10,510 nt of DNA from Paracoccaceae bacterium (GTDB lineage: Bacteria > Pseudomonadota > Alphaproteobacteria > Rhodobacterales > Rhodobacteraceae), in NCBI GenBank assembly GCA_024644285.1, contig JAHELH010000009.1, positions 1 through 10,510 of the forward strand, given 5' to 3'. Each line of letters begins with the position of its first letter. Positions within the stretch are counted from its first letter, which is position 1. Positions 1-6,746 of the stretch are shown here, piece by piece. Under the pieces are notes generated by a model. It saw nothing but the letters and a program-made list of their open reading frames with translations, was not told where the DNA came from and searched no databases. Position numbers and translations under genes: made by a program.

Positions 1-1308
1 GTCGGACCCGTCCGCATCGACCGCCCGGATCCCGCCGCCGTCCAGCTTCAGCCGCACGTTCTCGAACGCGATCTCCTCGCCTCTCTGCAACGCAACGAAC
101 GCCCTGGCGCGCGGAAACGCCACCGGTTTGCCCGAGGCCGTCACCACACCAACGACATCCTCCTGCACCGGCAGGCGCGGGTCTACGTCGCCGACAGGAA
201 AGATCGGCCCGTCCTTGTCGCGCCCGCTGCGGAAATCGAAATCCTTGCCCAATGCCAGCGCCTCGACCAGCACCGTGGTCTCGGGATGCGCCCGCTTCCA
301 GCTGCCCCAGTCCGACGTCACAACCGTGGCCTGCTTCAGCTTCACGCCCTTTTTCGCCAGCGGACCGGTCACGGCCTCGCCCAGGAAGGTATCGAACACC
401 GAATAGGTCTCCAGATCGTACATCACCTTGTTCGACCGGCTCAGAAGTCCCGTGGTGCGCAGCACCGGGCGCTTGATCCCCGCGCCCAGACGGTCGGTGA
501 AATAGGCCTGCGCCGCGCCGCAGAGGGTGCAATAGGGAATGCCCAGGTGCCGCCCGCCCAGCGTGTCGTTGACCATCTCGCGCACCTCCATGATGCGGCG
601 CGGATAGGCGCGGTATTCGCCGTTCACCTCGATGCCGAAAACGATGTCGCCGTCCTTCAGCCATGTCGCCGCTGCGGCGCTGCTGACCGGGGGATTGTCT
701 GCGGCCGGGATGCAGTTGCAGGGCCGGTCGGTCTGGCCGAAGGGCCGGTTGTCGATGGGCACTCCGCCCCACGACACCAGCCGCCAGTCGATATCGCCCT
801 CGATGAATATCCGTTCCCATCCCGGGACGATGCTGGTGAAGATCGCGCGCTTGGCGCGCAGGTAGTCCGGCGGGGCCGGGATGTCCCAGGCGATCAGGTG
901 ATCGGTGACAACCCCCCAGTGATTGGGCCGCGACGGGTCCAGCCCCAGCAGTTCCGTCGCCGCGGCGGACAGCTCGGCGCTCAGCCGCTGGCCCGGGGCG
1001 AAACGCATCAGGTCGGCCACGATCCAGGCAAGGCGCGGGTCCCTCGAGACGGCGATCTCCGCCAGGGCGAGCGACTGGTCGCGGCTCCAGGTCGACTGTT
1101 CCGCGCTGTCGATGAAGGCCGTCTTCACCGCCGATTGCAACGTCTCGGGCAGCGGGCCTTCCGGTACGGGCGGCGGCGCGCCGAACGCCTCGATCACGTA
1201 TTCCGGCAGATCGGCTTCCTGCGCGCTGATGGTGCATGACAGAACCAGCGACCCCGCCAGCAGCATTGCCAACGGGATCACGCGCGGCAAGCCAGGTACG
1301 AATGTCAT
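1..1308 (-). CDS. Exported DUF3179 family protein, 3' end outside the window
   Basis: The frame runs from ATG at 1308 to the window edge without a stop, giving 436 codons; the C-terminus is missing. The start is supported by GAAGG 8 nt upstream. Residues 1-30 form a hydrophobic signal sequence. It contains Cys25 in an imperfect lipobox (LVLSC) and a possible signal peptidase I site after ISA, so it could be a lipoprotein or periplasmic. The region from about residue 200 to 345 matches DUF3179 as I know it: IPAADNP, GEYRAYPRRI, VNDTLGG, IPYCTLCG (Cys260, Cys263), RTTGLL, NKVMYDLET and TSDWGSWKRAHP. The family has no established biochemical role, so none is assigned. Two oddities: the position that is usually His in the HEIVND motif appears to be Arg243, and there is an extra Cys197-Asn-Cys199. 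It lies downstream of petR on the same strand but is separated by about 200 nt, so it probably has its own transcript. Confidence 0.85.
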   Translation of the reverse strand, partial: MTFVPGLPRVIPLAMLLAGSLVLSCTISAQEADLPEYVIEAFGAPPPVPEGPLPETLQSAVKTAFIDSAEQSTWSRDQSLALAEIAVSRDPRLAWIVADLMRFAPGQRLSAELSAAATELLGLDPSRPNHWGVVTDHLIAWDIPAPPDYLRAKRAIFTSIVPGWERIFIEGDIDWRLVSWGGVPIDNRPFGQTDRPCNCIPAADNPPVSSAAAATWLKDGDIVFGIEVNGEYRAYPRRIMEVREMVNDTLGGRHLGIPYCTLCGAAQAYFTDRLGAGIKRPVLRTTGLLSRSNKVMYDLETYSVFDTFLGEAVTGPLAKKGVKLKQATVVTSDWGSWKRAHPETTVLVEALALGKDFDFRSGRDKDGPIFPVGDVDPRLPVQEDVVGVVTASGKPVAFPRARAFVALQRGEEIAFENVRLKLDGGGIRAVDADGSD

Positions 1309-1358
1309 GCTTGGAACCTTCACGTGTTTTCGACGCCGGCACTATCGGCACGATAGGA

Positions 1359-1424
1359 CCACCCTGCGAATCACGATCGCATCAGATGGGTGTGAGAAAC
1401 ACGGGATCGTCATGTGCAGGGTGG
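1359..1424. repeat. Interrupted inverted repeat, possible leader structure or operator
   Basis: CCACCCTGC (1359-1367) is the exact reverse complement of GCAGGGTGG (1416-1424). Five bases further in on each side, ACGATC (1373-1378) is the exact complement of GATCGT (1405-1410). Inside that, GTGT (1390-1393) can pair with ACAC (1399-1402) around a GAGAA loop. The result is one symmetrical long hairpin with a 5x5 internal loop. GTGTGA (1390-1395) can alternatively pair with TCACAC (1427-1432), so two exclusive folds are possible. It lies 51-116 nt upstream of the DUF3179 start codon. No T-run follows on either strand, so a simple terminator is unlikely. No function is assigned. Confidence 0.55.
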
Positions 1425-1488
1425 GTTCACACTCGCCTCGACGGCGTGGTTTCCGTTAGCGCTATCGCTATATAGGTCAACAGGTTGA

Positions 1489-1507
1489 TCCCCTGTCCTA
1501 GCGGGGA
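1489..1507 (-). terminator. Weak stem-loop just after petR
   Basis: TCCCC (1489-1493) pairs with GGGGA (1503-1507) around a 9-nt loop, starting 4 nt after the petR stop. The stem is only 5 bp and no T-run follows on the minus strand. It could end or pause the petP-petR transcript, but it is not a canonical intrinsic terminator. Confidence 0.25.
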
Positions 1508-1511
1508 CACC

Positions 1512-2216
1512 TCAATCCGGCGCCAGCATGTACCCCGCCCCGCGTACCGTCTGCAGATAGCGCGGCTGCTTCGGATCGGCCTCCAGCTTGCGCCGCAGCC
1601 GGGTGATCTGGACGTCCACCGCCCGTTCCTGCGCCTGGCCCCTGTCGCGGCCCAGATCCTCGACCAGCTTGGCCCGGCTGACAGGTTCGCCGGGGCAGGA
1701 CGAGAAGATCTTCATCAACTGCGATTCCGTCGCCGTCAGCCGCACCAGTTCGTCGCCCTTCCACATCTCGGCCCGCTCCACATCGTAGCGGATCGGACCC
1801 AAGGTCAGGTATTTCGGCGTCTCCTCGGCCGGCGCGGTCACCGGCACCCGCCGCAGGATCGCATTGATCCTCAGCAGAAGCTCCTTCGGTTCGAACGGCT
1901 TGGCGAGGTAATCGTCCGCGCCGGCTTCAAGTCCCTTGATCCGGTCCTCGGTCTCGCCCTTCGCCGTCAACAGCAGGATCGGCGTGCCGATCGTCTCGCG
2001 CAGTTCGCGCGTAAAGCTCACCCCGTCATCGCCGGGCATCATCACGTCCAGCACGATCATGTCGAATTCCAGCCCGCCGAGGATACGCCTTGCATGTTCG
2101 GCGTCGCGCGCCGCCGTCACCCAAAACCCGTGCCGCATCAAGAATTTCTGCAGCAATCCGCGGATGCGCTCGTCGTCGTCCACGATCAGAAGGTGGGCGT
2201 CGGGCTGCTCGGCCAT
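1512..2216 (-). CDS. petR: OmpR-family response regulator, PetR-like
   Basis: This is a two-component response regulator of 234 aa. The N-terminal receiver domain (about residues 8-122) has the acidic pair Asp13/Asp14, the phosphoacceptor Asp57 in IVLDVMMPGDDG, Thr84 and Lys106 in the KPF motif. The C-terminal winged helix (about 132-232) has the typical RAVDVQITRLRRKLE recognition region and the TVRGAGYML wing. I chose ATG at 2216 because GGAG lies 8 nt upstream. A TTG six bases earlier (2222) is also in frame, but it sits only 2 nt from the same Shine-Dalgarno. The start is 2 nt after the stop of the MarR gene, so the two are surely co-transcribed and probably translationally coupled. This order matches PetP-PetR of Rhodobacter capsulatus, where PetR is reported to be needed for growth and lies upstream of the cytochrome bc1 genes. 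Here the next gene is DUF3179 instead. No histidine kinase is in the window. Family assignment is certain; the petR name is an inference. Confidence 0.88.
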   Translation of the reverse strand: MAEQPDAHLLIVDDDERIRGLLQKFLMRHGFWVTAARDAEHARRILGGLEFDMIVLDVMMPGDDGVSFTRELRETIGTPILLLTAKGETEDRIKGLEAGADDYLAKPFEPKELLLRINAILRRVPVTAPAEETPKYLTLGPIRYDVERAEMWKGDELVRLTATESQLMKIFSSCPGEPVSRAKLVEDLGRDRGQAQERAVDVQITRLRRKLEADPKQPRYLQTVRGAGYMLAPD

Positions 2217-2218
2217 GC

Positions 2219-2716
2219 TCAATTCTCCTTCAGCGCGACAAAGCGGCGGTGCAGCTCGGGATCCATCATCGCCTCCAGCACCGTCCGGAACCCGGTCACC
2301 GCCTCCGGACCCGCCTGGCGATAGGCCGCCCGCATCCGCGCACGCTGCGCATCGCTCAACTCCCGTTCCAGCGTCGCGCCGGCCTCGGTCAGGTATAGGT
2401 GGCGTTCCCGCTTGTCCCGGGTGCCGACGACGCTTTCCACCAGCCCGTCCTCGATCAGCGCCCGCAGTACCCGGTTCAGCGACTGCTTGGTGACGCCGAG
2501 GATGCTCAGCAGGTTGTTCACCGTCGTGCCCGGCGAGCGATTGATGAAGTGGATCGCACGATGATGCGCGCGGCCATAGCCGTATTCCTGCAGGATGCGG
2601 TCGGGATCGGCAGTAAAGCCGCGATAGGCGAAAAACATTGCCTCGATGCCCTTGCGCAACTGCTCGTCGGTCAGGAACAGCAGGCTCTCGCCACCCGGTC
2701 CGCCACCTTCGGCCAT
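2219..2716 (-). CDS. petP: MarR-family transcriptional regulator, PetP-like
   Basis: A 165-aa winged-helix regulator of normal MarR length. After a glycine-rich N-terminus comes an all-helical dimerisation part, then the winged helix at about residues 62-111. The recognition helix is around VTKQSLNRVLRALIEDGL (75-92), and the wing carries the family's Asp-x-Arg (Asp101, Arg103) followed by LYLTEAG. A long C-terminal helix (about 112-160) completes the dimer interface. ATG at 2716 is preceded by GAGG about 6 nt upstream. It is the first gene of a two-gene operon with the response regulator. It faces ilvE across a 177-nt divergent gap, a usual place for a MarR protein to bind its own operator. 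The PetP identification rests on the pairing with an OmpR-type regulator without a kinase; the ligand and targets are unknown. Confidence 0.85.
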   Translation of the reverse strand: MAEGGGPGGESLLFLTDEQLRKGIEAMFFAYRGFTADPDRILQEYGYGRAHHRAIHFINRSPGTTVNNLLSILGVTKQSLNRVLRALIEDGLVESVVGTRDKRERHLYLTEAGATLERELSDAQRARMRAAYRQAGPEAVTGFRTVLEAMMDPELHRRFVALKEN

Positions 2717-2893
2717 GTCATCCTCTTCCAGAACTTCGTCGCCAGTTTAAGTCAGCCTTGTTGACATTCCAAGAACCAACTGTTAGCGAGTCGCAGTTTT
2801 GGCGCAACAATATGTCCGATGCGGACCTGTTGGGCGCAACTTTAGCAAAACCTGCCCCGAGCCCCCGGGGCCGATCAGAAGGACGAGAGAGAC
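2717..2893. promoter_or_regulatory. Divergent promoter region between petP and ilvE
   Basis: For ilvE (+), a perfect TTGACA lies at 2761-2766. At 16-17 nt spacing only a poor -10 follows (TTAGCG/TAGCGA around 2783-2789). For petP (-), TTGGAA (2772-2767) and TTAAAC (2750-2745) are 16 nt apart and would give a leader of about 20 nt. The two candidate -35 boxes are adjacent, so the promoters would compete. Further into the ilvE leader are two similar palindromic boxes, TTGGCGCAAC (2799-2808) and TTGGGCGCAAC (2830-2840), 31 bp apart (about three helical turns). Between them is GTCCG-ATG-CGGAC (2814-2826). These look like operator sites. The ilvE Shine-Dalgarno is AAGGA, 10 nt before its ATG. Confidence 0.4.
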
Positions 2894-3763
2894 ATGGCTG
2901 GCGGATACGACGACCGCGACGGATACATCTGGATGGACGGCAAGCTGGTGCCCTGGCGCGACGCCAACGTCCATATCCTGACCCATGCCATGCACTACGC
3001 CTCTTCGGTCTTCGAGGGCGAGCGCGCCTATGGCGGCAAGATCTTCAAAAGCCGCGAGCATTCCGAGCGCCTGCGCTATTCCGGCGAGCAGCTCGACATG
3101 CCGGTGCCGTTCACGGTCGACGAGCTCGAGGCCGCGAAATACGAGACGATGAAGGCCAACAACCTGACCGACGCCTATGTCCGCGCGGTCGCCTGGCGCG
3201 GCGCGGGCGAGGACATGGGCGTGTCGTCCAAGCGCAACCCGGTGCGTGTCGCCATCGCCACCTGGTCCTGGGGCAACTACTACGGCGACGCCAAGATGAA
3301 GGGCGCCAAGCTCGACATCTCGAAATGGAAGCGCCCCAGCCCCGAGACCATTCCGTCAAAGGCCAAGGCCGCCGGGCTCTACATGATCTGCACCATGTCC
3401 AAGCACGCCGCCGAAGCCAAGGGCTGCTCGGATGCGCTGATGATGGACTACCGCGGGTACGTCGCCGAGGCGACCGGCGCCAACGTCTTCTTCGTCAAGG
3501 ACGGCGAGGTTCACACGCCGGACCCCGACTGCTTCCTGAACGGCCTGACCCGGCAGACCGTCATCGGCATTCTGAAGGACCGCCAGATCAAGGTGCACGA
3601 GCGCCACATCATGCCCGAAGAACTGGAAGGCTTCGAGCAGTGCTGGCTGACCGGCACCGCCGCCGAGGTCACGCCGGTCGGCCAGATCGGCGACTACAAT
3701 TTCGAGGTCGGCGCGCTGACCCGCGACATCTCGGACGCCTACGAAAAACTGGTACGCAGTTAG
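2894..3763 (+). CDS. ilvE: Branched-chain amino acid aminotransferase
   Basis: A 289-aa fold-type IV PLP enzyme. It transfers the amino group between glutamate and the 2-keto acids of leucine, isoleucine and valine: the last step of their synthesis and the first of their breakdown, in the cytoplasm. Visible family signatures are THAMHYASSVFEGERAY near residues 30-46; IPSKAKAAGLY, with Lys158 as the PLP-binding lysine by alignment with E. coli IlvE Lys159; the DYRGYVAEATGANVFFVKDG block with Glu192; NGLTRQTVI; and the phosphate-binding TGTAAEVTPV (253-262). It is somewhat shorter than E. coli IlvE. It is the only plus-strand gene here and stands alone. Its stop is 4 nt from the stop of the converging transporter gene, with no terminator between them. 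A D-amino-acid or aminodeoxychorismate lyase relative is less likely given the full IlvE motif set. Confidence 0.94.
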   Translation: MAGGYDDRDGYIWMDGKLVPWRDANVHILTHAMHYASSVFEGERAYGGKIFKSREHSERLRYSGEQLDMPVPFTVDELEAAKYETMKANNLTDAYVRAVAWRGAGEDMGVSSKRNPVRVAIATWSWGNYYGDAKMKGAKLDISKWKRPSPETIPSKAKAAGLYMICTMSKHAAEAKGCSDALMMDYRGYVAEATGANVFFVKDGEVHTPDPDCFLNGLTRQTVIGILKDRQIKVHERHIMPEELEGFEQCWLTGTAAEVTPVGQIGDYNFEVGALTRDISDAYEKLVRS

Positions 3764-3767
3764 GCTG

Positions 3768-4688
3768 TCAACCGCTTGGCGGCATGGTCCTGCGGGCCTT
3801 GCCGCGCTCCAGCCCCAGCTGCCGTTCGCGCCAGATGACCAGCACGCCGGCGGCGATGATGATCGCCGCCCCCAGCAGCATCGTCCCGGTCGGCACCTCG
3901 CCGAACACGAACATGCCGATCAGGATCGCCAGCAGCATCGAGGTATATTCGAACGGCGCGATCAGCGAGGCGTCGGCCAGTCGGTAGCTCGAGGTCAGCA
4001 GGATCTGCCCAAGCCCGCCCAACAGCCCCGCCGCCACCAGCATCGCCAATTCATGCGGCGCCGGCACGACCCAGCCCCAGGGCAGGGTCAGCAGCGACAG
4101 GCACGACGCAGTGATCGAGAACCAGAACACGATGGCCGCCGTGCCCTCGGTCTGCACCAGCTTGCGCACAAAGACCTGCGCCAGGGCCGCACAGACCGCG
4201 CCGCCCAGCACCACTACCGCGCCCAGCGTCTCGCGAACGTCCAGCGGGTCGGCGCCCATGCTCAGGCGCGGCGACAGGACGATCAGAACGCCGGCCATGC
4301 CCATCGCGACCGTCGTCAGGCGGAACAGCCGCACCTGCTCGCCCAGAAACATCGCCGCGAAGATCACCACCAGAAGAGGCGCGGCATAGCCGATCGCCGT
4401 CACCTCGGGCAGCGGCAGCAGCCCCAGGCCGGCAAAGCCCAGACCCATGGCGCTGGCCCCGATGAGCCCGCGAAAGAAATGACCCGTCGGGTTCCGCGTC
4501 ACCAGTCCGTGGCGCAATTCGCCGCGGATCAGCAGCCACACGACGATGACCGGCAGGGCAAAGGACGACCGGAAGAACACCGACTGGCCCGGCGGCACGT
4601 GATCCGACACGGCCTTGATCAGCGACGCCATGATCAAGAAAACGCAGACCGACAGGATCTTCAGCGTTATGCCGCGCAGCGGTTGCAA
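3768..4688 (-). CDS. EamA/DMT-family membrane transporter (paralog of the gene at 5752-6669)
   Basis: A 306-aa inner-membrane protein with about ten hydrophobic segments arranged as two EamA repeats (about residues 8-140 and 150-286). This is the drug/metabolite transporter fold, usually an exporter of small metabolites; the substrate cannot be read from sequence. Signature stretches include LLPLPEVTAIGYAAP, AALAQVFVRK, LGGLGQILLTSSYR and FVFGEVPT. The start is a TTG at 4688 with AAGGA 7 nt upstream. An in-frame TAG lies 11 codons further up. The N-terminus then aligns residue by residue with the paralog (PLRG versus PPRG at residues 3-6), which supports the unusual start. The tail is short and basic. 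It is the last gene of a three-gene leftward cluster, 66 nt after the App1-like gene, and converges on ilvE with a 4-nt gap. Confidence 0.88.
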   Translation of the reverse strand: MQPLRGITLKILSVCVFLIMASLIKAVSDHVPPGQSVFFRSSFALPVIVVWLLIRGELRHGLVTRNPTGHFFRGLIGASAMGLGFAGLGLLPLPEVTAIGYAAPLLVVIFAAMFLGEQVRLFRLTTVAMGMAGVLIVLSPRLSMGADPLDVRETLGAVVVLGGAVCAALAQVFVRKLVQTEGTAAIVFWFSITASCLSLLTLPWGWVVPAPHELAMLVAAGLLGGLGQILLTSSYRLADASLIAPFEYTSMLLAILIGMFVFGEVPTGTMLLGAAIIIAAGVLVIWRERQLGLERGKARRTMPPSG

Positions 4689-4754
4689 TCTGCGGTCCTT
4701 CAGAAGGGCTCGCGCAGTCTAGACGCATTGTTCATCCGCGCAAGCGGTGCCGCG

Positions 4755-5747
4755 TCAGGCCTGATCAGGGTCCAGCTCCGCGATCACGTCCCGATAATCC
4801 GCGCCGACGAAGACCGGGATGCCCAGCGCCCGGATCCGCTCGGCATATGCCAGATCCGAGGCATCCGCCCCCGGCCCCGGCGCGCGCAGGATGACGCGCG
4901 CGACCCGGCCCGGGTGACGCTCGGCGGCCTGCAGGTAGACCTCGGCGTCGTGCTGCCCGGTATCGCCCACCAGCACGAAGGGCAGGTCGGGATTGGCCTC
5001 CATCAGAGTGTCGATCGCCGCGCCCTTGTGGTCGCCGTGGGTGCCGGTGATGAACTGGGTCTCCGACAGCCCGTAGTCGCGCAGGAACATCGGCCCCTCG
5101 ACCATGCGGGCACGGCGAAAGATCGATTGCAGGAAATCGTGCAGGTTCCAGGGGCTGGAACTGACATAGAACACCGGGTTGCGCCCGGCATGCAGCGCCG
5201 CGATCAGGCTCACCGCATCCCCGTGCAGCCGCCGCGTCAGCGCGTTGCCGGTCAGCGAGGTCCAGAGATTGCGCCACAGGGAATACGCCCCGGTCTGCAG
5301 CAGCGTGTCGTCTATATCCGAGATCACGGCCAGCTCCGCCTCGGACGACGGCACCATCACCGGCAGGTCCACCTCGCTTTCGGGCACGTCCCGGATGCGC
5401 ACCCGCACCGGACCGCGCCAGCCCTGCCGCGGCAGGACCAGCGACACGTAGCCCTCGGCGTCGCTGACCGCCTCATGCGCCCCGTCCACCGTGCAGACCG
5501 TGACATCCGCCACTTCGTGCGTCACGAACAGCCCCAGCATCTGCCGGAAATTCACCCAGCGGCTCTGGCGCGCATCGGGCGTCGACCGGCGCAGCGACGT
5601 CAGCACCCGCCCCCGCGCGATCAGCGTCTCCGGCGTCGCGTAGCCGATATAGGGCTCGATCACCTTGGCGCTGCGCGACGGTCTGAACCGGTCGACGCCG
5701 CGCTCCAGCGAGTGCCCGATCCGCGCCAGCCGTCCCTTCACCGCCAT
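4755..5747 (-). CDS. App1-type phosphatidate phosphatase domain protein (DUF2183)
   Basis: A 330-aa protein of the App1 family, HAD-like phosphatases named after yeast App1, a Mg2+-dependent phosphatidate phosphatase. The catalytic DxDxT motif is VISDIDDTLL with Asp144, Asp146 and Thr148. Motif II is YVSSSPWNL (Ser196-198), Lys241 lies in GDHKGAAIDTLM, and the acidic motif is VGDTGQHDAEVY (Asp262, Asp267). The N-terminal 135 residues include a beta-rich section, as in bacterial members. No signal peptide or membrane segment is seen, so it is probably cytoplasmic or membrane-peripheral. ATG at 5747 has AAGGG 8 nt upstream, within the end of the preceding transporter gene, whose stop is only 4 nt away, so they are co-transcribed. 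Phosphatidate is the inferred substrate from the family; bacterial members are poorly characterised and the true substrate could be another phospho-compound. Confidence 0.86.
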   Translation of the reverse strand: MAVKGRLARIGHSLERGVDRFRPSRSAKVIEPYIGYATPETLIARGRVLTSLRRSTPDARQSRWVNFRQMLGLFVTHEVADVTVCTVDGAHEAVSDAEGYVSLVLPRQGWRGPVRVRIRDVPESEVDLPVMVPSSEAELAVISDIDDTLLQTGAYSLWRNLWTSLTGNALTRRLHGDAVSLIAALHAGRNPVFYVSSSPWNLHDFLQSIFRRARMVEGPMFLRDYGLSETQFITGTHGDHKGAAIDTLMEANPDLPFVLVGDTGQHDAEVYLQAAERHPGRVARVILRAPGPGADASDLAYAERIRALGIPVFVGADYRDVIAELDPDQA

Positions 5748-5751
5748 CGCG

Positions 5752-6669
5752 CTATCCCTTCAGCAATGTCCGCAGCTTGCCCTCCGTCGCCGTGCGTCTG
5801 CCGATCTGGCGCTCGCGCAGAACGATGGCCACGCCCGCCGCGATGACCAGCGCCGCACCGCCCAGCATCGGCAGCGTCGGCACCTCGCCGAACACGAAAT
5901 AGCCGATCAGCAGCGCCCAGAGCATCGAGGCATAGGTGAAAGGCGCCAGCGTGCCGGCATCGGCATAGCGGTAGCTGGTGGTCAGCAGGATTTGCCCCAG
6001 CGCTCCCACAACGCCCGCGCCGATCAGGAACACCCACTCGATGCCCACCGGCATCACCCAGCCGAAGGGAAGCGTCAGCAACGACAGGGTGCTGGCTGTC
6101 ATCGAGAAGTAGAACACGATCGCCGACGTCCGCTCGGTCCCGGTCATCGCCTTGACGAAGACCTGCGCCAGGGCCGCCAACGCCGCCGAGCCCAGCGTCA
6201 CCAGCGCGCCGATCAGCGCCAGATTGCCGCCGCTCAGGCCGCCGCCCAGCCGCGGCCACATCACGATCAGCACGCCGCACAATCCAACGGTGACCGCCGT
6301 CACCCGGACCAGACGCATCCGCTCGCCCAGCAAGAGGGCGGCGAACACGACGATGAAGATCGGCGTCGCAAAGCGGATCGCCGTCACTTCGGGAAGCGGC
6401 AACAGCTTCAACCCCAGAAAGCCCAGGCCCATCGCGCAGGTTCCCGCGACCCCGCGCACGGCATGGCTGCGCCAGTTGGATGTGCGCAAGCCCGAGGGCA
6501 TCTCGCCGCGCGCCCACAGCCACACCGCGATGACCGGCATGGCAAAGGAGGCGCGAAAGAACACGGCCTCGCCGACGGGAATTCGCACCGCCGCCTTGAC
6601 CAATGCCCCCATCACGGTGAACAGGCCGACGGCCAGCAGGATCAGCAGGATGCCGCGCGGCGGGGCCAT
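5752..6669 (-). CDS. EamA/DMT-family membrane transporter (paralog of the gene at 3768-4688)
   Basis: A 305-aa inner-membrane protein with about ten transmembrane segments in two EamA repeats. By eye it is roughly half identical to the other transporter in this cluster over its full length. Both have RGI..L near the start, VFFR.SFA.PVI.VWL, GLGF.GL.LLPLPEVTAI, ALAQVFV, LGQILLT.SYR.ADA and G.FVFGEVPT. It starts at ATG 6669 with GAAGG about 6 nt upstream and is followed after 4 nt by the App1-like gene. Transport of a small metabolite is inferred from the family; the substrate is unknown. The pair most likely arose by local duplication, with the phosphatase gene inserted or retained between the copies. 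Confidence 0.88.
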   Translation of the reverse strand: MAPPRGILLILLAVGLFTVMGALVKAAVRIPVGEAVFFRASFAMPVIAVWLWARGEMPSGLRTSNWRSHAVRGVAGTCAMGLGFLGLKLLPLPEVTAIRFATPIFIVVFAALLLGERMRLVRVTAVTVGLCGVLIVMWPRLGGGLSGGNLALIGALVTLGSAALAALAQVFVKAMTGTERTSAIVFYFSMTASTLSLLTLPFGWVMPVGIEWVFLIGAGVVGALGQILLTTSYRYADAGTLAPFTYASMLWALLIGYFVFGEVPTLPMLGGAALVIAAGVAIVLRERQIGRRTATEGKLRTLLKG

Positions 6670-6746
6670 GAAATACCTTCGGAATTACCTGCGCCGCCCG
6701 GCCCCACGCCGCCGCGTCGCGCATTCGCCAAGCCGCCGGCCAGGCG

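Larger units (their letters stand above)
1309..1511. other. Non-coding gap rich in inverted repeats between petR and the DUF3179 gene
   Basis: This 203-nt gap has no convincing gene. It holds several perfect short inverted repeats: CTATCG/CGATAG with a 3-nt loop (1342-1356), a long interrupted repeat (1359-1424, listed separately), TAGCG/CGCTA (1457-1470), TCAA/TTGA (1477-1488) and TCCCC/GGGGA (1489-1507). On the minus strand TTGACC (1480-1475) is followed after 16 nt by TAACGG (1458-1453), a weak sigma70-like pair that could drive the DUF3179 gene with a leader of roughly 140 nt. That promoter is a guess from pattern only. Confidence 0.5.

Noticed and set aside
286..1239. Plus-strand open frame of 317 codons opposite the DUF3179 gene
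   Set aside because: Composition is typical of an antisense shadow, while the minus strand reads as a clear DUF3179 protein with a ribosome site and signal peptide.
2217..2222. TTG at 2222 as the start of the response regulator, overlapping the MarR stop
   Set aside because: The TTG is only 2 nt from GGAG, while the ATG at 2216 is 8 nt away, the normal distance.
2638..3987. Plus-strand open frame of 449 codons overlapping ilvE in another frame
   Set aside because: It crosses petP, the intergenic region, ilvE and the transporter end, with an Arg-rich sequence and no domain; the ilvE frame is unambiguous.
4053..5846. Long plus-strand open frame of 597 codons opposite the transporter and App1-like genes
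   Set aside because: Its product is dominated by Arg, Gln and His with no recognisable domain, as expected for antisense frames of GC-rich genes. The opposite strand has full family motifs.
6670..6746. Possible small gene or regulatory RNA between the 66-aa gene and the transporter
   Set aside because: Only 77 nt of GC-rich sequence; apart from the transporter's GAAGG ribosome site I see no frame or hairpin worth calling.
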